Assembly: GCF_000516985.1 (NCBI RefSeq)
Contig: NW_006917091.1
Span: 5,638,518-5,702,517 of the forward strand
Direction of reading: 5' to 3'
DNA: 64,000 nucleotides
From: Pestalotiopsis fici W106-1
Lineage: Eukaryota; Ascomycota; Sordariomycetes; Amphisphaeriales; Sporocadaceae
Shown here: positions 23,576 through 35,041 of the stretch, piece after piece
Layout of the letters: each line of letters starts with the position of its first letter
How positions within the stretch are numbered: position 1 is the stretch's first letter
Translations under genes and position numbers: made by a program
Notes under the pieces: model-generated
What the model was told of the DNA's origin: nothing
Database searches by the model: none
The model's input: only the letters and a program-made list of their open reading frames with translations

Positions 23576-25322
23576 TGCTGATGATTGAGTATTAGCGGAG
23601 GATTTCGTCGGATTGACTTCGTTTCAGACCCAAAATTAACAACCAGAAATAATCAGGCAGGAAGTTGTATAGAGTCGCGTCCGCTGTCAGCAATTTATAC
23701 CCCGCTCTCAATGTTAAATCCGGGAGAAATCTCCGTTAAGACCATGACCCACAACCTCAATTACATGAAGCTGGTGAATTGGAGCATTTGAGTTATCACC
23801 ATCACTAGTGCGAGTGCACTACTGCCAAGTCAAGTTTGCGAGGGGACGAGTAAGCACATGGTTAAAGTCCTCACTCAATGCGTAAATGACGTCATTATTC
23901 ATACGGTGGCATATCATCACCAAACCTTCGGGGCGCTGACAAGCGGCAATGTCACACTCCAAGTGTCTGGAACCTTTGGCAGTTTACTCATGCCAACATA
24001 CGAAATGCGTTTCGGCTTCAGTTTGGTCGGGGCTAAAAGTTCTCCCCGCCTGCGTCGTCAGCACACGGGAATTGCCTGATCTCCTTTTGCATGCGACGTG
24101 GACATCTTAGGTAATTGGTCTCAGTGTGTGGCATGTCTTCCCCGCTACCATGTCTCACAGCACAACATCATTTGAAAGTATGTTGTGATGCTTGAAATGC
24201 CGATTTTGTTTCTACTTGGCAAATCGATGGGATCTTATTGGTTGATATAGTCTTTTGCTAAGCGGTCTTGGAAAAGCGACGTATATCCACCGGAAGATAT
24301 TGACATTTCCTATACGCCGTTGAAATTTAATTGGTCGGATCGTATAACATGTAACTGAGCATTGACACCCCCTTTGAGGTGCTTGGAGCGGAGACAAAAG
24401 TCCCAGGGATATTGGCCACTTGACATCTGTGAGCACGGCATCTAGGTCGATCATTGCTCTCAAAAACACGAAACTTCACAGAACGTAAGCACTAATTGCG
24501 GGAGGTTGAAACTCTCGCGACTTGCTTGTTCTCGGATCTGCCGGTTTATGCATCAAGGTCATACCAACAAAAGGAGTATGGAGACGCAAAGCTGCTTTGG
24601 CCATAAGTTGTTTGGAGTGTGTACAAGATCTATTCAAGTAGTAGTAGAGGCTATAGGTCCAATATACGGCACAATTTCCGGCCGCATGGTATTTGAATTC
24701 TTGATATCATCGTGCAATGTTATGACTCCGTCAAAACAAGGCTGGCTGTGTATGCACCAATATTGGGCCCCAAAGCCTCAGATAGAGGAATGCTCATTTC
24801 AACATCGTGATCTTCATTATCATGATCTCTATCTGTCTGTCTTTCAAAGACTGCCTATCTCAGTAGAATTATTGAGCGGCCGCCGAATGAATTGCAAATC
24901 TGAGAATAAGCAAACGTGTCACGAACTTGTCTCCTCTGCATATTCAGAGGGTATTCGACCTTTAGGACTGTTCCTCTTTCTGGCCAATATGTGTCGATCT
25001 TTTCTTTGGCATGTCCGAAGTGTCTTAGGTTGCTTCGCTTTCAATTCCCTGGCTAACAGGACGACTCGTGGCGGGAATGGCTTGCTTCAGCCCTCGCACC
25101 CGTCTAACACCAATTATGGTGAAAGGTTTAGGACCAGGAAGCCCGTCATCATGTTGGACATGTAGCACAGATTTTGTCTTAGACGATGTATATATAGAGG
25201 TAGTGATGAGCTCCTGAACGAGCCCCTTTTCTTTCATCCATCAAGCCATAGTTCGACAGTCATTCGAAATCATACACAATTGACATACTATTTGCCTCTT
25301 CTTCCTTCTCCAATATCAAACA
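23576..25322. other. Gene-poor region, 1.7 kb
   Basis: Lies between the dehydrogenase (-) and the small secreted protein (+). A 219-codon frame at 24506-25165 opens with TTG rather than ATG and has no recognisable motif, so it is not annotated. The last 140 bases contain a TATA box. Confidence 0.4.
25188..25197 (+). promoter_or_regulatory. TATA box of the small secreted protein gene
   Basis: GTATATATAG lies about 130 bases before the ATG at 25323, followed by a CT-rich leader (CTTCTTCCTTCTCC near 25300) and CAATATCAAACAATG at the start. This is a strong promoter layout as seen in highly expressed fungal secreted-protein genes. Confidence 0.6.
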
Positions 25323-25629
25323 ATGCAGTTGACCACAGCACTCATGGCGGCATTTGCTGCATTCGCCATGGCAACGCCCGCGACCCCTAACGAAGCTCTC
25401 AACATTCTGGAGGCGCGTGCTGGGGAACTTTGCCCTTGCTTTCCCAATTGCAAATGCCCTTCAAAGACCTCTTGCCACTGTCTCGGTGGGGTTAGTGTTC
25501 GTGCGCCATGCTATCCCAAGTGCGGCTGTCCTTCTGGTCTCACGGGTACTTGCGTTGTAAGTCGAGACTTTTAAAGTCCAAGAGTTGAGAATGGGTAACT
25601 AAACTCCATTAAAATAGGCCAATGCTTAA
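25323..25629 (+). CDS. Small secreted cysteine-rich protein with internal duplication (effector candidate)
   Basis: Spliced product of 81 aa (exons 25323-25556 and 25618-25629). A signal peptide (MQLTTALMAAFAAFAMATPA) is followed by a short propeptide-like segment ending LEARAG and a mature domain of about 48 residues. The mature part has ten cysteines in two related units: CPCFPNCKCPSKTSCHC and APCYPKCGCPSGLTGTC. The shared pattern is PCxPxCxCPS with a distal Cys, so the gene likely arose by internal duplication. Reading through the intron gives a slightly different tail ending SRDF; the spliced form ends VANA. I know no family name. Size, secretion and cysteine content fit candidate effectors or antimicrobial peptides of fungi. 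It stands alone in a gene-poor stretch. Confidence 0.85.
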
Positions 25630-27582
25630 GGTGCCAGGTTGCAAGAAGTGATATCGAGTGGCTTTTTTCCCACTGGTTTTTCCTCTCGATAAAAATAGGC
25701 AAAAATTGTAGCCATTTTAGTGAAGTACTTTGATCAGGTTCTTCTCAGCAGTGCAGAAGGCATTTGTGCTATTCATCTGGTCTGTTTCCGGCTTTGCCGA
25801 TTTTAAACACACTCACACTCATTTATATGGAGTAAAGCCGTTACCAACTATATAAAAACATTCGTTTAATTATACAAGGATGGATATTATTTGTATAAAA
25901 CGTCCAAATTATATAGGTGTGCATGCAAAGTACCAACAGAAAATTGCATAAAACATACCAGTCTTCTGGAAAATGATCAGTACAATGACAGTCAACGGAC
26001 AACATCTGTAATTCTAAGAACCTAATTCGATGTGCTTCTTTATTCATTCATGGTGCGAGCCCGCCCATGCGAGCCCGTCCGGCTACCACACGTGGTAAAC
26101 CCCGCTGTGGTAGTGTGGCTGATAGCTGAACCATGAGAACAAGCAATCTACCAGACACAAACATGAATCTCCATAACGCACCTACTCCTAGTAATATTCG
26201 TGTATACGTTTGCTCTTGTTATGCTAAAAACGTGCTCGGTGAATTCTTGATGCCGAGGTAAAGTGATGTTGACAGTATTATTCTTTCAGATGCTCAGACA
26301 AAATGCATTCCTCTCTCGATAACAACACGCTCAGTGACATTTCAGTGGAAACGAACGCACGATTTACTAGCTTAAATCTGACGACTTGCATTTTTGAGTA
26401 TAGTTCCACAGCAAGTACTTGACATGAAGGAGCGCACACCGCCGACATAAACTACATGAAATCCACGGCAGATTGTTTCTGATCAGATGATGACTAGAAT
26501 AATATGCAAGCGGCTGCCTCCTGTGCTTCACACGGGATATCGCCGATGAACAAGTATTCTTAAAATAGTCGATGCAGGACTTTGCCCGGTGTGGTTACCA
26601 TTTCGTCAGGTCCAGTTCCAAAAGATCATCATCAGCGGATATGCAAAAGCCAATCTCGTGTTACGATTTCCTGTTATAGAACCATCTTGCAGACGCCGAT
26701 GGTGCATTGCGATTGTCTTTCCATTGTCGCCGGGACCCCGGAACGAGGAACAAACCGAGAATAGCCATGTCACTGACGGGAAAGGTTGCCGAAGGAACAT
26801 GATTAGTCATGTAAATTTTGGCTTTTCTTATTGAGAATACGAATTTGCCGGAATCCTTCCATCGCATCTGAGAATTATTCGCGCTCTATATTGCTACTTG
26901 ATACAATGGACATGCACAGTCTTGGCAGTGCCAGAAACTGCAGGTCAGCTATCAGTGGAGTTGTGATATTGAAGTCCTTGACGTCAGAGGCCGCAGCGAC
27001 TTTGCCAATGAGATCAATTTGGATGACTGCTGAAAGCGTGCCCAAATTTCAGGAGATGAGATCCATGGGCTGATGCCTTTCACGATGTAGCCTTCATCCC
27101 TTGTTATTCGTCCGATGGTGTTGCACATGTGAAGGCTGCGACAGGGGTGGCGGCTAGCCCACAATAGGCAGGCAAAGAACAACCGCCAAATACTATGGAA
27201 GCATTCGAAGCGGCGCACGCTTGCCTATTTCGTAAGGAGAAATAGTATAAAACGATTGGTATGCCAGTATCGGCCTGGCACCGGTGCCAATTGAGCGTCG
27301 CGTGGTTATTATGGTGGTGTTCCGGCAGGTAGCCTCACGCATCAGTGCGCCCGATACTATACAAGACAACCTTGTTTTGGCAACACGTCGTTCTCATGTT
27401 AATATACTGCTCCGGCTTCCTCATTGGTCAATGCCAAGACTTGGGACCCGGATGGCCCAAGGTCGATAGTATATCTACGGCCACGCAGCCAAGGAGCCAA
27501 GAAGTCTTGTCTTTCTTGGCCCGTCGGACTCTTGTGCTGTATCGAAGTCATTCATACCAGGGGAAACACATCTTTGGGCGCA
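25630..27582. other. Gene-poor region, about 1.95 kb
   Basis: No gene was supported. It contains two spaced copies of TGCGAGCCCG near 26054 and, nearby, a TACCAC-AC-GTGGTA palindrome. A TATA-like TATAAAA lies near 27247, well upstream of the sedolisin ATG. Small open frames on both strands look random. Confidence 0.4.
26054..26077 (+). repeat. Spaced repeat of TGCGAGCCCG
   Basis: Two perfect copies at 26054-26063 and 26068-26077, repeat period 14, followed at about 26083-26096 by the palindrome TACCACACGTGGTA. This GC-rich island sits in an otherwise AT-rich gap and may be a relic of a mobile element or a regulatory block; neither is shown. Confidence 0.6.
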
Positions 27583-29704
27583 ATGTTCGTGTCTACTACC
27601 GTCGCTCCCGCCCTTTTGGCGCTTGCGGCCCGCGCCTTGGCTCTGCCATCCGCCGGACGTCGCGATGTTCCGTCTACCAGTGTCTGGGAGTCCGTTGAGG
27701 CTGCTCCCTCTTCTTGGGCTCAGGACGAGATCGCCGCTAGATCCGATGAGTCGATTGAGCTTCACATCCAGTTGGCTCAACAGAACATGGTCGAGTTCGA
27801 GCAATTGGCCTTGGCTGTAAGTGTTTTCTCCCAGCGTCGTACAAACCCTTCAAACACGGCGGATATTGGAAACAGTTGTGCTGGTTGGAATATTCCAAGT
27901 GATTGCAATACCAAGAAGCTTGGCAATGCAGGATGGACCCGACAACTCGGTTTGTGGGACACTATAGTTTCTATACCAAGACCTCGCTTCAATGCTTGGC
28001 TACCTGGCTCGACCATGTAGGGTTCTAGTGGCAGTCAGCTAACTTTGACAACAGATTGCTACTCCCGGTAACGCCAAGTATGGTCAGCACATGACTCGTG
28101 ATGAGATTGACGCCATCATTGCCCCCAAGGAGGAATCCCGGCAACTCGTTTTCGAGTGGCTCGGCAACAACAGCCTCTCTGACACTGCCTCTTTGAACGA
28201 GCGTGGAAACATTGTCACTGTCACCACTACCGTCAGCAAGGCCGAGCAGCTCCTCAACACCAAGTACAACAGCTACAGTGAGTCTCTTCGCAGTTTTCGT
28301 GAGAATGATCCAATAACATTGTACAGCCAATGCCGAGACTGGTGAGAAGGCCACTCGCGCCCTCAGCGTCAGCCTGCCCGAGATTCTGTTTGAGCACATC
28401 AGCACCATCCAGCCCACGACCTTCTTTGGTTTCAAGCCCATCACCCCCAAGGTTCGCACTGACATTGGACCTGATGTCACCTACACCACCCCTACTTCCC
28501 TGTCGACCCTGTACAACTTCAAGGGCGCCACTGCCCTGACCCAGGGTAAGATGGGTATTGCTGGTTTCATCAAGCAGTGGCCCAGCACTGCTGACCTCAA
28601 GACCTTCCTTGGAAAGTTCGCCATTTCCGGCTTCGGCAACAGCGCTCTGAGCTACACTTGCACCAGCGTCAACAGCGGCCAGTGCCCCGCCAGCCCTTCT
28701 GGAGCCAACATTGGTGTCGAGGCCAACCTTGACGTCCAGTACGCCCGTGCTATTACCAGCAAGATCCCCAACGAGTTCTACTCGGTCGGTGGAAACAACA
28801 ACCAGATCTACGAGTACCTCTCCGAGTATCTTCTCGCTCTGAGCGCTGCCGAGCGCCCCAACGTCGTCTCCGTCTCCTACGGTGGTGATGAGAGCTCCGT
28901 CACCAAGAGCGTCGCCTCAACCACCTGCAACCAGTTCATGCAGCTCGGTGCCGCCGGTGTCTCTATCCTGTTTGCCTCTGGTGACTCTGGTGTCGGCTCT
29001 GGCTGCACCATCAGCGGCTCCAAGGCCTACCAGCCCGACTTCCCCGGTGGTTGCCCCTACGTGACCATGGTCGGTGGTACCACTGGTTCGACCACCGAGC
29101 AGGCCTGGGTTGACGGTGGCGGTGGTTTCTCCAACTACTTCACCCGCCCAACCTGGCAGGATACCCAGGTTTCCTCCTGGTTGTCCAAGAACAAGGACGG
29201 CAACACCCAGTACTACAACAGTGCCGGCCGTGCTTACCCCGACGTCGCTGCTGCTGCCACCTACTTCGAGATTGTCGACGGCAGCAAGACTGAGGCTGTC
29301 GACGGTACCTCTTGCGCTGCTCCCACCTTTGCCAGTATCATTGAGCTCGTCAACAGCAACCGTCTGGCTGCTGGCAAGTCTGCTCTTGGTTTCCTGAACC
29401 CCTGGTTGGTAAGTAGCATCACTGGTGCCACCCGCATGTTTGCTTGGAATAAACAGACTACTAACTTACGTGTAACAGTACGGCAACGCCTCAAGCGCCC
29501 TGACCGATATCACTGCTGGCTCCATCGGTGGTTGTGCTGCCATCTCTGGCGCTGGTTTCACCGCCATTGCTGTAAGTTGCACCAAGTCTCATTCTCACGT
29601 TGACCGAAACATGTTGCTAATGATAACTTCAGGGCTGGGACCCCGCCACTGGTCTTGGTACACCCAACTACCAGAAGCTGCTCACCGTCTCCAACGCCAC
29701 CTAA
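27583..29704 (+). CDS. Sedolisin-family serine-carboxyl peptidase (S53, tripeptidyl-peptidase-like), secreted
   Basis: Spliced product of 567 aa. Exons: 27583-27816, 28055-28277, 28327-29408, 29479-29571 and 29633-29704. The start at 27583 gives a hydrophobic signal peptide (TTVAPALLALAARALALP). Residues about 40-190 form the activation propeptide of the Pro-kumamolisin type (KYGQHMTRDEI). The catalytic domain shows the Glu/Asp pair in GVEANLDVQY, the oxyanion Asp in FASGDSGVG and the nucleophile in DGTSCAAPTF; the C-terminal GWDPATGLGTPNY region binds calcium in the family. These enzymes work outside the cell at acid pH, usually releasing tripeptides or cutting internally. The first intron is long (238 nt) and its frame stays open from exon 1 to a TAG at 28018. 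Codon use is strongly C/G-ending, suggesting high expression. Confidence 0.95.
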
Positions 29705-30459
29705 GTGGTGACACTCTAACACTGCAGCGTACCCATGTTGCTGGTCAAGTGCTTTTCTTCGCGAACTTTGACATTATCAGCTCCTTGGTGCTATTTTCGA
29801 TCCTTCAAAGGCTTTTTGTATTATTTGTAAATATTCAGTCATATAAGTTCTTTGATAGCTTCAATCTCAAGGATATTAAAATAAAATGCGTGGTGCACAT
29901 AGTCATTTGTCGTGCAACTGTAATGGGCTGCGATATCTTCTGGGTGCTTATACTCATTATTGAAGCGTATTTTGGGAGCACAAAGCTTATTCTATAGTTG
30001 CGCGTCAGCAGTTTGTCGTCCTTGACGCCACATGATACTCGTTCCCCAGTGCGTCGCATGACCGTTTTTAGCGCTGGTCTCGCCCAATACGGCAATTTTA
30101 AGCACCGCATAGAAACATGACACCGAATTGCCGTTCCAATGGATGGAGATATAAGCTTCATGTCATGGCCAAGGATGACCGGGACTACCCCGTGGGGATG
30201 TGCCGAGTGTGGATTTGCAAGTTGGGGTAGGATACCTACCTAGTCACCTTGGGGCAATTGACTAATCAGAAGCCAGGGCTAGTCCCAGGACCACGTTATA
30301 CCAAGACAGGTCGACGGGAAATCCGAAAAGATGAATGAGTCTAAACATTTGCTAAGAATGGGCGATCCGGACATTCCGTCATTTGGATTTCCCGGATAGA
30401 GTATAAAAAATTAAAGCTTGCGGCGAACTAAAGACCAACTCTATTCATAATCACGAAAC
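29705..30459. other. Intergenic region with promoter of the DUF1593 gene
   Basis: Holds the sedolisin 3' region, which is AT-rich, and the promoter of the next gene. A TATA box (TATAAAAAA) starts at 30412, about 48 bases before the ATG. Confidence 0.5.
30412..30420 (+). promoter_or_regulatory. TATA box of the DUF1593 gene
   Basis: TATAAAAAA about 48 bases upstream of the ATG at 30460. This is closer than usual, implying a short 5' leader or an upstream start. Confidence 0.55.
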
Positions 30460-32072
30460 ATGAGGGTCGACACCTTCATCGTCGGCCTTCTTGGCTTGGT
30501 GCCAGGGCTTGGTTCAGCTTCGCATTGTAGTCTCAATGACCAATCTGAGTCTCTATCATTCGTTTCTAAGCCACGTACTTTTATCCTGACCGATATTCTG
30601 AACGAACCTGATGATTCTCAATCCTTGATTCGATATCTACTGTACGCCAATAGCTTCGATACGCGAGGATTGGTTGCAACAACATCGATTTGGCTACAAA
30701 ACAATACACATCCCGAAGCGATAACAGCAATCTTGGATACTTATGCCACAGTCGTCGACAACCTGAACCAGCACGTCGGTTTCGAGCCCTCGTATGAAAG
30801 CTCTGAAACTTTGAAGCTTCGTGTGACATCTGGACCCACGGTACGTATGATGGAGCTGGATTCCGAGGCGATGTAGATGACTAACATAATCAGGTATACG
30901 GGCAAGCGGCATTTCAACAAGAGTTGAGCCATGGAGCTGCTCTGTTGATTTCAAGCCTGCAGGAATCCGAAGAGCCATTGTTTGTGAGCTTGTGGGGTGG
31001 CGCCAATACACTTGCCCAAGCACTGCAGTACGCTTCAGTGACATATACCGAGGATGAATTCAGCGTATTGCGTAACAAATTGCGTGTTTACGCCATTTCA
31101 GACCAAGATGATACCGGCGAATGGATTCGTCAAACATATCCCGATATTGTGTACATTGTCTCTAGTCATGCCTGGGCCATCTATCCGAACGCGGCATGGC
31201 AAGGCATGGGCTTTTCAGGAATGAGCGGGGCCAACAACTCTATTGTGAGCGCAGACTGGTTGGCCGCAAATATCCAGTCTACCGGACCCTTGGGGGAGAT
31301 ATATCCAGACATTGCCCTTAGCATGGAAGGCGATTCGCCTTCGTGGATGTGGCTCATTGAAAACGGCCTGGGTAATCGGGATCACATTGAATGGGGTAGC
31401 TGGGGCGGACGCTACGACACTGCGACAATGCCTCATGGCACCACTAAGCATTATTTCGACACCATGGATAGAGTTTTCGACACAGATGGCAACTATGCTT
31501 TCAACAATTATGCCACCATTTGGAGGTGGAGAGCAGCCTTCCAAGAGGATTTCGCTGCCAGAATGCAGTGGTCAAATAGTAGCGACTTCAGCCAAGTCTC
31601 TCATCCCCCCTTCATCAACGTCAACGGGAGCGAAGGGCCCGAAACGATGTGGATCCGCGTCCCTTCAAATATCTCAAGCAGCAATGAGATCATACTGGAT
31701 GCCACGAAAACGATTGACACGGACAATACAAGCAGCAATGGAGATTTGGAATTTCAATGGTACCAGTATTGGGATCCGACGCTTCACATTCAACCATACT
31801 TTCCAACGGATGGTGGGTTGAAAATTACATCTCAAGACTCAGACTCCGAGTTTACCAATGCAACATCTTGGAATGACGCGGGTTTCTCGGGGATCGTAAA
31901 GGGTCAAATTATCAGTGTCAATGCGACGAGGATTGACGTTTCAGCGGTTGCCGATGGAGACAAGTCATTGCCGCAGCTGCAGCATTTAATACTCCAAGTG
32001 ACCAATAAACGTGGAAAGTATCCTATCAGAAGGTATAAACGGGTCGTCTTTGAGATAGGCGCTCAACTTTAG
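30460..32072 (+). CDS. Secreted DUF1593 protein (nucleoside-hydrolase-like, Sde182-like)
   Basis: Spliced product of 519 aa (exons 30460-30840 and 30894-32072; branch site CTAAC). It begins with a signal peptide (DTFIVGLLGLVPGLGSAS). The first half has the DUF1593 hallmark FILTDILNEPDDSQSL, a calcium/substrate-binding motif like that of nucleoside hydrolases, plus VSLWGGANTLAQAL and HIEWGSWGGRYD. The last 130 residues (from about 385) look like the beta-rich C-terminal module of this family. Related bacterial proteins were described as cellulose-binding; the true activity in fungi is unknown, and hydrolysis of an extracellular glycoside or nucleoside is the best guess. There are many N-glycosylation sequons. 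It is convergent with the CorA-like gene. Confidence 0.88.
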
Positions 32073-32504
32073 AAACCAATTGGTGCATGCACAGAGTTAC
32101 TGCTTTGATAATTGACTTCTTGTTTGTAATTATAAAACTTCTGTATTTTGGGGCGTTGCACTGCTTGAAGTTGAGACGACACCGATTTGACCAAAAAATG
32201 TTGATATGAGTCGCTGCAAGTCAAACAAGCTGGCCACTAACCTAAGACTTCTTTGTAGAGGATTCATTGTATTATAGGAGCACCTCATTATTTTGTCATT
32301 ATCAAAATGCTCAGTACTATCTACTTCATTGCGACACATGAATTTCTATTTGTAATGACCTGATCAAAATCATTGAACTCCCCAGCCGCTTCAACCGAAG
32401 TCCTCAGTAGGAGTAATTCCTATCCGTCACGATGTACCCCTAGGCCATATCATGAAGGTAAAAGCTCCGCACTCAACTTGGGCTATTCCGGGATAAATGC
32501 TGCG
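32073..32504. other. Convergent 3' intergenic region
   Basis: About 430 AT-rich bases between the stops of the DUF1593 gene (+) and the CorA-like gene (-). No gene; expected to hold both 3' untranslated regions. Confidence 0.5.
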
Positions 32505-35041
32505 TCAACTCATCTCAATATCCTCTCTGGGAGATCCATTCCTGCGTGATCTTGTTCCAAAAACTTCCCATGTCAAACGTTTTGCTTCCAGGATCTGTCT
32601 CCGGGCTATCCGGATTTTTCTCCAGGCCACCCGTATTTTTCGCTGGAGCTGATGATCTGCACCTTCAAAAATATTGTTGAACGAGTTCGCCAAAGCGAGG
32701 AATACCAGGACAGCTACAATCGTGGTCCCCGTAGCGATTGCAATGGCCTGCTTGAGCTCCTCGGGGTCACGTTTTGTGAAGTAAGGCGTAGCCAACAAAG
32801 TCTGGAATCTTCTTAGTCGACATGGTATGCATAATACGGTATGAGATCCCTGTTACTTACCGATACGAAACTTGGAGGCGTATACAAGACTGTTACGATC
32901 GTAAAGACAATGACATATCTGTTCATCTGGGTAGACCTTGTTGCCTCCCGTACAGACGTTGAATTGAATAGCTGCAAAACGAATCAGCATACGCGAGTGG
33001 CTCTCGGGACCGTTAGCATATTACCCCATCTCTGAGGGTCTTGATATCCTCTGTCTTTTTGTCGATACGGCTGAGAAGTCCCTTTTCGGCATCCTTTAGG
33101 GGCGCGAGGATACGCTTCCAGAATTCATGCGAATTTGGATGCTCTCGATCTTGCCTGACACCTTCCAGTATCCGTTCAGCAACTCGTACTGTTTCCTTGA
33201 TATGAGCAGAGAATATACGAAGTTGTTGGAGAGCGGCAAAATATAATCGTGATCGATCAAGACTTGGCCCGTCAAACATCCAGGTGTCAAACTTCGCATC
33301 GTCTGAGATGTCTTCGAGCTACGTTTAAGCAACACCGAAGCGCCCATGTCAGTCCTGACTGATAAGCTGTCCTAAATGTCAGACTGAACATACCGTTACT
33401 GTCGTCGAAATGTCAATCTTATCTAAACAACTGTGCCAGTCCTTTTCCCACTCGGTGTGGTAATGTCGGATGAGTAGCTCAAGAGCTTGCTGATCATCTG
33501 GGGGCAAGCTGCTTTCCAGAAATTTAGCCTCCTCCCATTGCGGATAGTTATTGTCATCCATCACAACTATTCTACGCGGCTTGTATTCTCTGCCCAGAAG
33601 ATTGAGTATTGATACGCGTCTCTCGTAGAACCAAGGAGACGCTGCCCCTAGCACGCCTATCGTACTTCTGCTGTTAGGGAAGCGGCCTTTGTCTCTGCAA
33701 TGACCAATTTTCCCCACTCTACTAAAGAGGTACTCGCCATCACAGGTCTTAAACATTCGAAGACGATACTGGAAATTTCTCAACCAATACTGAGGCGCAT
33801 TGACTTCATAGATCGGTTGCCAGGCGCCCAGATGTTGTGAAAGAAAGGAGTAAGACGTAGCGAAACCAGACAGTTGATCGTCATTACACATGATGTGATA
33901 AACGATTGATGCTTTACAAAAGCTGTACTCTTCGAAGGGCGGTTGGTATTGAAACCTTTTTAGGAGTCAGTTGCGAGGAAAATGAAGGACATGATCGATA
34001 TACTCACTAAACTTGCACAACTTCATCATTTTCCGGCACATGATCTTCCTTCCAGTCGTCAACGAGCGTCCAAGATTGCTTGTACCTACCGAAAGAGACA
34101 AGCATTGTTTTTACATTACGACTGCCGTCCTTGAGCCAGCTCTTCCACTGACTGCTCGCCAGCTGCCACAACTGATCTTGCTGCTCGAAATAAGAATCAT
34201 CTAGTTCCCCTGACTGGGTTATCGAATAGGTGGCGGAGGACGTCTGTTGCCTGTCAGGCTCGAGGAAGAATTTGCCTCCACCAGGCAAAGCCAGGAAGAT
34301 ACTGCTTCCAATGTTGACCCACTTGGCGCCGCGACTGAGAAGGCGATCTCGTAAGAACGCCAAGTCAAAGGTCTTGGGTTCATTTATTGAGTTGAAAGAA
34401 TGCGACAATGCTTGATTTGCTTCTATCATTTCCTGGTCTCGAGCACTGGTCAAAGGATTGGAGGCAGGGGCAGAGATAGGAATGCCAATGTCTTCCAAGA
34501 CTTCGCTGTGGCGATCACTGGGAGATATATGCTGCTCCGCAGTGCCTTCAATGGTATTGCTGCCTGCAACAACTTCCTCATTTGGCACGAATGGTGGCGG
34601 AATAGTGTCGTTCTCAAACTGACCACTATTGTTGCCTGGCGATTCTGGATCTACGACGGCACCGTGTGCATGCCGCGAGGTAGTTGTGTCCGTGTTCTCG
34701 TCTTCCGACTTTCTGAATAGATCGTTGTTATGGGAGCTCGTTGGGCCATCCCTAACTAAAGGGTTATTCTCGTTGGCCGCTGTTGATATGCCACTGGGCC
34801 CAAGTCCTCGATTGGGAGTTCCTGTAGTTGTGTTCCTAGAGGTAGCCGAGTATACAGCTGAGCTTTGCAGCAAGTTCCGCAGCTCGTCAATCCCACTACC
34901 GAGCGCTTGGACACCCTCACTTAGCTTGTGCAAAACCGCCAGAAGTTCAGGGCTGACTACTGGAGATGCGTTGTTTGCAGCTGGATCGCTAGGCATGGCC
35001 CTTGCGCTGGGAGGCCGGGAGTTGGAATCCTGAGGTACCAT
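32505..35041 (-). CDS. CorA-like two-helix membrane protein (GMN motif absent)
   Basis: Model of 762 aa from exons 35041-34017, 33955-33394, 33318-33025, 32971-32861 and 32801-32505. The N-terminal 200 residues are disordered; a middle region has FDLAFLRDRLLSRGAKWVN and LALPGGGKFFLEPD. The C-terminal part is helical (DPSLDRSRLYF-like segment, RVAERILEGVRQDRE, SRIDKKTEDIKTLRDG). Two membrane helices follow: YVIVFTIVTVLYTPPSFVS and AIATGTTIVAVLVFLALAN. This order is that of fungal CorA-like proteins, but the GMN selectivity motif after helix 1 is missing, so Mg2+ transport is doubtful. The first exon boundary is unusual: the canonical GTGAGT donor at 34007 leaves an in-frame TAG, while a GC donor (GCAAGT, 34016) joins GVV-like coding to FQYQPPFEEYSF in frame. 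Confidence 0.7.

Noticed and set aside
24506..25165. 219-codon open frame on the plus strand
   Set aside because: It begins at TTG, has an amino-acid composition typical of random reading, and shows no motif or splice support.
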